Assembly: GCA_002898375.1 (NCBI GenBank)
Contig: BEIN01000005.1
Location: 46,237 to 110,236 of the forward strand
Direction of reading: 5' to 3'
DNA from: a bacterium HR37
Lineage (GTDB): Bacteria > Desulfobacterota_D > UBA1144 > Nemesobacterales > CSP1-2
DNA: 64,000 nucleotides
Below are positions 17,788 to 23,931 of this stretch, piece by piece (position 1 is the stretch's first letter; every line of letters begins with the position of its first letter). The notes beneath the pieces are model-generated. The model was not told where the DNA came from. It saw only the letters and a program-made list of their open reading frames with translations, and ran no database searches. Both the position numbers and the translations under genes were made by a program.

Positions 17788-17802
17788 TGAAAATCATTTT
17801 CA
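17788..17802. promoter_or_regulatory. Fur-type operator (perfect 7-1-7 inverted repeat)
   Basis: TGAAAAT-C-ATTTTCA is a perfect 7-1-7 palindrome and matches the Fur consensus TGATAAT-N-ATTATCA at 12 of the 14 arm bases. It lies about 7-21 bases past the predicted start of transcription of the minus-strand promoter, a typical position for repression. Confidence 0.72.
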
Positions 17803-17816
17803 TAATGAGGTTCTAA

Positions 17817-17843
17817 ATTATCAAAACCAACCCCACTTGTCAA
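17817..17843 (-). promoter_or_regulatory. Promoter of the Cys-rich/SLOG/ChaN-fusion cluster
   Basis: On the minus strand TTGACA (17843-17838), 15 bases, GATAAT (17822-17817). A TAATTT with 17-base spacing is an alternative -10. Transcription would start near 17810, run through the Fur-like box and reach ATG 17716. Confidence 0.5.
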
Positions 17844-17859
17844 GTAGCCTAAATGAATA

Positions 17860-18012
17860 TTGATTAGGATACAAAAACAACAAAAGGAAATACTCGATGA
17901 AAAGGATAAGGAGCTCTACATAAAAACGAAAAAGCCCTCTTTGGCACGAAAAGACCTCCTAGCAGGAGGATTTCTTAAAAACTTTAGCCTGAATAAGGAA
18001 GAAACCTTATAG
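17860..18012 (+). other. Unconvincing 50-codon open frame
   Basis: The 332 bases between the Cys-rich gene and the initiator tRNA hold this Lys/Glu-rich frame (TTG start, no ribosome site, 50 residues, containing KDLLAGGFLKNFSL). It has a protein-like composition and could be a decayed gene, but I recognise nothing. A hairpin (17955-17969) lies inside it. Apart from this, the Fur-like box and the promoters, I see nothing in this gap. Confidence 0.2.
17947..17969 (-). terminator. Possible terminator of the initiator tRNA transcript
   Basis: CCTCCT-agc-AGGAGG is a perfect 6-base stem with a 3-base loop; reading the minus strand it is followed by TCTTTTCG. It lies about 80 bases past the 3' end of the tRNA gene. 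Confidence 0.35.
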
Positions 18013-18048
18013 TGATCAGTTAAGGTTTTTTTAAGTTTTTAAAATTAC

Positions 18049-18125
<77 letters not shown>

Positions 18126-18139
18126 TCCTGTATTTAAAT

Positions 18140-18168
18140 ATAATAAGTAACCAAATCGTCTTAGTCAA
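18140..18168 (-). promoter_or_regulatory. Promoter of initiator tRNA
   Basis: On the minus strand TTGACT (18168-18163), 17 bases, TATTAT (18145-18140); start of transcription about 18133, eight bases before the mature tRNA end. Confidence 0.6.
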
Positions 18169-18192
18169 GTTAACCACGATTAAGAACCCTTA

Positions 18193-18220
18193 TTGACATA
18201 CAAGGTAAACACAGTATACA
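18193..18220 (+). promoter_or_regulatory. Promoter of the small lipoprotein gene
   Basis: TTGACA (18193-18198), 16 bases, TATACA (18215-18220). Transcription would begin near 18227, about 30 bases before the ATG, which has AGGGGGA ahead of it. Confidence 0.55.
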
Positions 18221-18257
18221 TTAAAGATTAATTTAAATAACAAAAGGGGGATGTAGT

Positions 18258-18566
18258 ATGAGAAGGCTAATCTATACAGTGCCAGCAGTCGTTTTACTCT
18301 TTTCCATTTTGCTAATGGGATGTGAAAGTAAGATTAAAGAAGAGTACGAAAACCTAAAGACAGAGTTAGAGCAGGTTACAAAGGAAAAGGCAGATCTGGA
18401 GAAAAGAATAGAAGAGCTTACAGATGAGGTAAATACCCTTAAAGCAGAAAATGAAGAGCTAAGGAACAAACTGGCAACCTTGGAAGCACAAACACCCAGT
18501 GGAACTCCTGCTGCCACTCCGTCTCCAGAGGAGACCCCTTCTCCGGAAGAAATGCCAGAAGAGTAG
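18258..18566 (+). CDS. Small coiled-coil lipoprotein
   Basis: A 102-residue envelope lipoprotein. Signal peptide with lipobox LLMGC (lipidated C22), then a long coiled coil (about 25-75) of EL/EK heptads, then a tail of Pro, Thr, Ser and Glu with TPSPEE repeats. It resembles a Braun-lipoprotein-like or periplasmic spacer protein, but has no C-terminal lysine for peptidoglycan attachment. The strong promoter and ribosome site suggest an abundant protein. Stands alone and converges on the DnaQ-WYL gene. Confidence 0.8.
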   Translation: MRRLIYTVPAVVLLFSILLMGCESKIKEEYENLKTELEQVTKEKADLEKRIEELTDEVNTLKAENEELRNKLATLEAQTPSGTPAATPSPEETPSPEEMPEE

Positions 18567-18571
18567 GGTTT

Positions 18572-19402
18572 CTACGAAACGCTTTTTACCTCCAGTATAC
18601 GATCAAGCCTGAAGGTGCACCTTTCTTTTCGCAAATGGCAAAAAGCAATAATATATGTGTTTTTTCCATTTACACTAAGTCCTAGGGGCTCTATTATTCT
18701 TGTTGTAGTTACATCCCCGTAAGCTGAAAGGTATTTAATCCTTAGCTTTCCACGCATTCTAAGGGCCTCCTCAATAGCAGGCGGAAGCACAAGCTCTTTA
18801 GATCTCTCAAACGAAACTGTTCCCCCCTGAAGTCTTATAACATCCTTTAGCCGCTCTATTCTAAAGCCTTTTCTACGTAGGTCCATTATAAAATACTCAA
18901 AAACGTCCTTTGTAATCCTTACATCACCAAAAGCCCTGTGTTCCCCGAAAGTTGGAATCCCAAGATACCTTGCGATTTGCCCCAAGCTATTACTTGGAAA
19001 ACTGTAATAACGCTTTGCTATGCTTAGTGTATCAATTACCTCATCGTATTCAGGAGGAGAAAGCCTTATGCTATCAAACTCTGCAAACAAAAACCCCAGA
19101 TCAAAGGGAGCATTGTGAGCTACTATAACAGTGTTCCTAAGAAAACCAAAAACATCCCATGCAATATCTCTAAAGAAAGGTGCATTTTTTACCATACTAT
19201 CTGTTATCCCGTTTATAGATACAGCCTGAGGAGGAATATCCCTTCCGGGATTAACAAGGGTCTCAAATTTATCCAGAGTTTTTCCGTTTCTTATCTTAAG
19301 TACTGCAATCTCACAGATCCTGTCCCCGGAGTAAGGATCAAGACCCGTTGTCTCAACATCCAAGAAGGCAAAGTCAACCTCATATAGATACTTAGAAGAC
19401 AT
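18572..19402 (-). CDS. DEDDh exonuclease fused to a WYL-like domain
   Basis: A 276-residue protein whose first 175 residues are a DnaQ-like 3'-5' exonuclease: D15-x-E17 in FLDVETTGLD, D101 in HNAPFDLGFL, H155 and D160 in HRAFGD complete the DEDDh set. The last 70 residues (about 207-276: LRIKYLSAYGD, RIIEPLGL, YIIAFCHLRKE, RTFRLDR-like end) look like a WYL domain, a ligand- or nucleic-acid-binding module common in bacterial regulators. It could proofread or trim DNA or RNA under WYL control; the combined function is inference. Lone gene, upstream of hemC by 72 bases. Confidence 0.82.
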   Translation of the reverse strand: MSSKYLYEVDFAFLDVETTGLDPYSGDRICEIAVLKIRNGKTLDKFETLVNPGRDIPPQAVSINGITDSMVKNAPFFRDIAWDVFGFLRNTVIVAHNAPFDLGFLFAEFDSIRLSPPEYDEVIDTLSIAKRYYSFPSNSLGQIARYLGIPTFGEHRAFGDVRITKDVFEYFIMDLRRKGFRIERLKDVIRLQGGTVSFERSKELVLPPAIEEALRMRGKLRIKYLSAYGDVTTTRIIEPLGLSVNGKNTYIIAFCHLRKERCTFRLDRILEVKSVS

Positions 19403-19474
19403 CTAAAACTCTCCATATCCGTTTTACCATTAATATATACCTGAAATGAAAAATAAAAAAACCAGGAAAGAGAC

Positions 19475-20398
19475 CTAAGAAGTCAGCTTTAAAAGGATAT
19501 CCCTTCCCCCTTTGGAAAGAATCCTTTCAGCAAGCTCTTTTCCTAGGTTTTTATAATCATCCACCGGGCCTTCAATACTATCTCTTACCACTTCTCTACC
19601 ATCGGTAGAAGCCACCAAACCCACAGCCCTAATTATCCTCCCCCTAACCTCCGCATAACATCCAACCGGTACCTGACATCCTCCTCCTAGCCTCTCAAGA
19701 AAACTCCTTTCACAACCAACAGCCTTAAAAGAATCACCATGGTTAATCCGAGATAAGAGAGAAACAGTCTCACCATCATCTTTCCTGCACTCCACAGCTA
19801 TTGCACCCTGTCCGGGTGCAGGGACAACCACATCGACAGGAAAACACTCAGATACCTCTTTCTCAAATCCCATTCTATTTAGAGCAGCCATGGCAAGAAC
19901 AACAGCATCCAGTCCCTCTTTTTTTAACTTCTTAAGTCTTGTATCAACGTTTCCCCTAAGTGGAACCAGCTTTAGATCAGGTCGCAGGTTTAAGAGCTGA
20001 GCCTTACGCCTTAAACTACTCGTTCCAATAACCGCTCCCTCTGGAAGACCGGAGAAAGAAACCCCTTTATCCGATACAAGAGCATCCCTTGGGTCACCTC
20101 TTCTAATAACAGCACCAATTACAAGCCCAGGTGGTAGAGAGGTGGGAAGGTCTTTCATACTGTGTACAGCAATATCTACTTCCCCCCTTAGAAGCGCTTC
20201 TTCTATCTCCTTTACAAATACCCCCTTCCCTCCTATCTTGAAGAGGGGTGAATCAACAAACCTATCCCCTGTAGTCTTTATAACCACTATCTCAGTATCT
20301 ATATCTGGAAAATCGGCTTTAATAATACTACTTACAGATTCTGCCTGCCATAGAGCAAGGTAGCTTCCCCTACTTCCGATCCTTAGAACCCGTCTCAT
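19475..20398 (-). CDS. hemC: Porphobilinogen deaminase (hydroxymethylbilane synthase)
   Basis: HemC joins four porphobilinogens into hydroxymethylbilane for haem and sirohaem. The protein is 307 residues from ATG 20398, matching the family start RVLRIGSRGS. Catalytic D83 (HSMKDLP) and the dipyrromethane-cofactor cysteine C241 (LGGGCQVPVG) sit almost at the E. coli positions. A 12-codon longer frame exists but has no family support. The start lies inside the end of hemA (29-base overlap), so the pair is coupled. Confidence 0.95.
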   Translation of the reverse strand: MRRVLRIGSRGSYLALWQAESVSSIIKADFPDIDTEIVVIKTTGDRFVDSPLFKIGGKGVFVKEIEEALLRGEVDIAVHSMKDLPTSLPPGLVIGAVIRRGDPRDALVSDKGVSFSGLPEGAVIGTSSLRRKAQLLNLRPDLKLVPLRGNVDTRLKKLKKEGLDAVVLAMAALNRMGFEKEVSECFPVDVVVPAPGQGAIAVECRKDDGETVSLLSRINHGDSFKAVGCERSFLERLGGGCQVPVGCYAEVRGRIIRAVGLVASTDGREVVRDSIEGPVDDYKNLGKELAERILSKGGRDILLKLTS

Positions 20399-21686
20399 TT
20401 TTTTCTTCCGTACCGAAATTGTGCTCCAACTCAAAGAGCCTTTTTACAGCATCCACATATAGTGCACCCAAAGATGATGAGGCCTCCTTTTTTAGATTCG
20501 TCACAGGACTGTAGAGGATTTTCCCCACAATCCCCGAAGCCATACTCTCTATTACCTTTTTCTCCCTCTCCGAGAGATTACCCAATTTGCGAAATGCCCT
20601 CTCAAGTTCAAACGTCTTAATCTCCTCAAGCCTTCTTCTAAGGGAGATTATCGTAGGAACCACCTTCAGCCCTTCAAGCCAAGCCTGAAAGTATTTTTCT
20701 CCCCTAAGGATTATTTCCTCAGCCATCTGAGCATGTTCGCGTCTAATCTTTAAGTTCTCTTCTATAACACCCTTAAGATCATCTATATCGTATAGATAAA
20801 CGTTTTCCATCTCTCCTATTCGTGGATCTATATCACGTGGAACAGCTATATCTATCATAAAAATAGGCTCATTCCTCCTTAATTTAAGAGCCTCACTTAC
20901 ATGTCCGGGTCTTATTATAAAATCCGGTGAACCTGTAGCAGTTATAACTATATCTACACCCTTTAAGTGATAGTAAATCTCTTCTATTTTAATAGCCTTC
21001 CCATTCAACTTACGCGAAAGAGACTCTGCCTTATCTAATGTGCGACTTGCTATTATCAAATCCCTTATTCCTGCTTTAACAAGGTGTCTTGCTGCAAGTT
21101 CCGCCATATCACCTGTACCAACAAGCATAACGGTTCTGTTAGAGAGATCCCCAAAAATCCTTTTTGAAAGCTCAACAGCAGCATAGCTTATAGATACCGC
21201 CTGTGTTCCTATCCCAGTTCTGGTTCTTACCTTCTTTGCAACGAAGAAAGCCGTATGGAAAAGACGGTTAAGAATTAACCCTGTAGTTCCACTTGAGCTT
21301 GCCACCCTATAGGCCTCTTTTACCTGTCCCAAAATCTGGGGTTCGCCTACCACCATGGAATCAAGACTTGATGCAACCCTAAAGAGATGATTTATGGCTT
21401 TTCTATCAGCAAGAACATGTAGATAAGATGAAAAAGCCTCCAGAGGAACCTGATGGAACTCACACAAAAACTCCTTCATATCCTTAACGCAATCGTCTAT
21501 ATCCTTTGAAACCGCATATATCTCCGTACGATTGCAGGTAGAGAGAATACAACACTCCTCAACACTTTTTTTACTCTTTAGTGCTAAAAGACCTGATTCA
21601 AGTATAGATTTAGAGAAGGAAAAACGCTCTCTAACCTCAACTGGGGCTGTTTTATAGTTGATACCTAAAACCACTATATGTAACAT
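20370..21686 (-). CDS. hemA: Glutamyl-tRNA reductase
   Basis: HemA makes glutamate-1-semialdehyde from Glu-tRNA, the first step of C5-route tetrapyrrole synthesis. At 438 residues it has the usual length; the active-site cysteine C51 is in STCNRTEIY, GEPQILGQVKEAYR is the substrate-recognition block, and VMLVGTGDMAELAARHL is the NADPH site. The C-terminal helical dimer domain is complete. ATG 21686 has no clear ribosome site. It follows the pterin SDR gene by 35 bases on the same strand. hemL and hemB are not in the window. Confidence 0.95.
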   Translation of the reverse strand: MLHIVVLGINYKTAPVEVRERFSFSKSILESGLLALKSKKSVEECCILSTCNRTEIYAVSKDIDDCVKDMKEFLCEFHQVPLEAFSSYLHVLADRKAINHLFRVASSLDSMVVGEPQILGQVKEAYRVASSSGTTGLILNRLFHTAFFVAKKVRTRTGIGTQAVSISYAAVELSKRIFGDLSNRTVMLVGTGDMAELAARHLVKAGIRDLIIASRTLDKAESLSRKLNGKAIKIEEIYYHLKGVDIVITATGSPDFIIRPGHVSEALKLRRNEPIFMIDIAVPRDIDPRIGEMENVYLYDIDDLKGVIEENLKIRREHAQMAEEIILRGEKYFQAWLEGLKVVPTIISLRRRLEEIKTFELERAFRKLGNLSEREKKVIESMASGIVGKILYSPVTNLKKEASSSLGALYVDAVKRLFELEHNFGTEEKNETGSKDRK

Positions 21687-21721
21687 ACTAGAAAAACCCC
21701 AAACGTAAGAGTTACAAACTA

Positions 21722-22426
21722 CTACAATATACCCCCTATAGGCATAAGCACTATCTCTTCAGTAAGTGTTTCCTTAGGTTGTTTATAAATACCCACAATA
21801 GCTCTTGCAATGTCACTGGCTTTCATCATTCTACCTGCATCCCAGTTACCAGGGATGTTTTTCCAAAGGGATGTATCAGTAGGTCCCGGAATCACAGCAG
21901 TAACCTTTATTCCTCTGCCTCTTACCTCCTCCCTGAGAGAGCTTGTAAAGCCCAGAAGCCCTGATTTTGATGCACAGTACGCTGACCAATTGGGAAACCC
22001 TACTCTGGCAGCAATAGATGCTATGTTAAATATATGAGCTCCACTGCTCATATATTTAAGGGCATGTTTTACGGTAAGAAAAGGACCTGTTAGGTTTGTC
22101 CTTATTGTCTGCTCCCAACTCGATAGATCCAAATCCGATACAGGTCCAACAAATGCAACCCCAGCATTGTTAACCAGTACATCTATTCTACCCTTTATTT
22201 CAGAGGCGGCCTTTATAAACCTCTCAACATCTACCTCCTTCCCAACATCACAGGCAAAAGCCAATGCTTTTCCTCCATTTTCTACTATCTCTTTCTCAAC
22301 CGCTTTTATATCACCCAATGTCCTTGCACACAGGATAACCACTGCCCCTGTTTTTGCAAACTCAATAGCTATGGCCTTTCCAATCCCTCTCCCAGCACCG
22401 GTAATAACGGCAACATCTTTTTCCAT
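21722..22426 (-). CDS. SDR oxidoreductase in the pterin gene group (sepiapterin-reductase candidate)
   Basis: Short-chain dehydrogenase of 234 residues: TGAGRGIG (9-16), NNAG (86-89), S137, Y150 and K154 (YCASK). ARTLGD after the second strand suggests NADP(H). Its ATG overlaps the stop of folE (TAATG), and two PTPS-like genes precede folE, so a role in reducing 6-pyruvoyl-tetrahydropterin (a sepiapterin-reductase-like step) is attractive. Sequence alone would also allow a 3-oxoacyl-ACP-reductase-type or other SDR. The pterin assignment rests on context. Confidence 0.8.
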   Translation of the reverse strand: MEKDVAVITGAGRGIGKAIAIEFAKTGAVVILCARTLGDIKAVEKEIVENGGKALAFACDVGKEVDVERFIKAASEIKGRIDVLVNNAGVAFVGPVSDLDLSSWEQTIRTNLTGPFLTVKHALKYMSSGAHIFNIASIAARVGFPNWSAYCASKSGLLGFTSSLREEVRGRGIKVTAVIPGPTDTSLWKNIPGNWDAGRMMKASDIARAIVGIYKQPKETLTEEIVLMPIGGIL

Positions 22427-22980
22427 TATGCTTTCTTTCCTATCAAACTTAAAAACTCTATTCTTGTTCTTTCATCCTCCTTAAAAACCCCATGCATCGC
22501 GCTTGTTAACATACTTGCCTTAGCCTTCTTTATTCCCCTCATTGCCATACACAGGTGATATGCTTCCATAACAACGGCTACCCCATCCGGGTTTAAAATC
22601 CTGTTTAGAAAGTCTGCAATCTCTACAGTTAACCTCTCCTGAACCTGAAGTCTGCGGGAAAAAAGCTCCACAATTCTTGGAATCTTACTAAGGCCTATTA
22701 TCTTACCATTAGGTATGTAGGCTACATGACAGGTTCCGAAAAAAGGGAGAAGATGGTGTTCACATAGGCTATAAAACTCTATATCCTTTACAACAACCAT
22801 CTCATCGTACTTTATGTCAAAGATCGCACCGTTAATTATATCATGGGGTGACATCCTGTAACCAGAGGTTAGCTCCTTATACATACGTGCTATCCTTAAT
22901 GGGGTATCCTTTAGTCCCTGACGCTCTGGGTTCTCTCCAATCTCAACCAGGATCTCCCTTACAGCATCTTCAATAGACAT
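22426..22980 (-). CDS. folE: GTP cyclohydrolase I
   Basis: FolE turns GTP into 7,8-dihydroneopterin triphosphate, entry point to folate and biopterin. Length 184 from ATG 22980, which has AGGAGG upstream; a longer frame begins 10 codons earlier inside the PTPS gene. Zinc and catalytic residues are present: C73, H75, H76 ([12 protein letters not shown]), H142 and C144 (YHLCMAMRG). It lies 7 bases after a PTPS-like gene and overlaps the following SDR gene, so a four-gene pterin operon is likely. Confidence 0.93.
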   Translation of the reverse strand: MSIEDAVREILVEIGENPERQGLKDTPLRIARMYKELTSGYRMSPHDIINGAIFDIKYDEMVVVKDIEFYSLCEHHLLPFFGTCHVAYIPNGKIIGLSKIPRIVELFSRRLQVQERLTVEIADFLNRILNPDGVAVVMEAYHLCMAMRGIKKAKASMLTSAMHGVFKEDERTRIEFLSLIGKKA

Positions 22981-22987
22981 AGTTTTG

Positions 22988-23407
22988 CTATTCCTCCTTA
23001 AAGAACTCAAAGTAGTTGTCCCGAGTCTCCCACAACTTTAGATGAAAGAGTTTAACCCCTTTTATTCGCTGCTCGAGCTGAAGCCAAAGGTACTTTACAA
23101 TGTTCTCACCCGAAGGCTGAAACTCCATAAAATAAGGAACCTCTATATCAAGTCTCTTGTGGTCAAGCTCATCTATTATTTCTTTTACCACCCTATCCAG
23201 ATAATCAACACTAACTATCATTCCAGTTTCAGAATCTATATTACCCGTTACCGTCACCTCTATATAGTAGTCGTGACCGTGTCCCTTTGGATTATTACAC
23301 TTTCCAAATATTCGACGGTTTTCCTCATCCGAATATCTTGGAGAATGAAGTCTATGGGCTGCAGAGAACCTGTATACCCTGGTTAATGTGCAAACCTCTT
23401 TTTCCAT
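22988..23407 (-). CDS. 6-pyruvoyl-tetrahydropterin synthase-like protein, copy 2
   Basis: PTPS/QueD superfamily, 139 residues. Zinc ligands H18, H43 and H45, catalytic C37 and the D82-H83 pair are all present. The stretch [15 protein letters not shown] then GHGHDY is the animal-type PTPS pattern rather than that of E. coli QueD, and [13 protein letters not shown] also resembles animal enzymes. It probably acts on dihydroneopterin triphosphate made by the downstream FolE. A second, divergent copy ends immediately upstream. No other queuosine genes are visible in the window. Confidence 0.88.
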   Translation of the reverse strand: MEKEVCTLTRVYRFSAAHRLHSPRYSDEENRRIFGKCNNPKGHGHDYYIEVTVTGNIDSETGMIVSVDYLDRVVKEIIDELDHKRLDIEVPYFMEFQPSGENIVKYLWLQLEQRIKGVKLFHLKLWETRDNYFEFFKEE

Positions 23408-23833
23408 CTACTCCCTCCAGTAATCAACGTACAGATCAGGGGTTTCATATAACCTTATCCTGTATAATCTGCATTCTCTTCCTGTTTCCTTTAGCTTCCC
23501 ATCTATTGCGTCCCACAGTACCCTGGCAATGTTTTCCGTTGTAGGAATAAGCTCTTTAAAGTTTGGATTGTCCTCATTTAAAAACTTATGGTCGAAATCT
23601 CTTAGCACCTCATTTATGATAGGCTTTAAGTCATATAGGTTTATAATCATTCCGGTATCAGGGTCAACCTCTCCCTCAATGGTAACTTCCAGAATATAAT
23701 TGTGTCCGTGTCCATAAGGACTTACGCATTTACCAAAGACTTCCCTGTTTTTTTGCTCACTCCAATTTGGATTCCAGTATCTATGGGAAGCACAAAATTC
23801 AACTCTTTTGGTAAGTAAGGTTTTAAACTTCAT
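23408..23833 (-). CDS. 6-pyruvoyl-tetrahydropterin synthase-like protein, copy 1
   Basis: First gene of the pterin group, 141 residues from ATG 23833 (a longer frame of 24 codons upstream lacks family similarity). H17, H42 and H44 for zinc, C36 in GKCVSPYGHGHNY and D81-H82 are conserved. It differs from copy 2 in the loop after the first histidine (RYWNPNWSEQ). Two adjacent copies could form a hetero-oligomer or act on different substrates (for example a carboxy- versus pyruvoyl-tetrahydropterin step). It abuts copy 2 without a gap. Confidence 0.87.
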   Translation of the reverse strand: MKFKTLLTKRVEFCASHRYWNPNWSEQKNREVFGKCVSPYGHGHNYILEVTIEGEVDPDTGMIINLYDLKPIINEVLRDFDHKFLNEDNPNFKELIPTTENIARVLWDAIDGKLKETGRECRLYRIRLYETPDLYVDYWRE

Positions 23834-23931
23834 ATCGCTCACCAGTTCCAAACTAAATTTTATAATTTTATCATAAGTAATCCCCTGTACCAATTTCACT
23901 TCCACTGGTTCCTGATGTAGTATTTTAATTA

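Noticed and set aside
17788..17802. Fur box controlling the initiator tRNA
   Set aside because: The tRNA has its own strong promoter 340 bases away and is transcribed towards the box, so the box better fits the Cys-rich/ChaN cluster.
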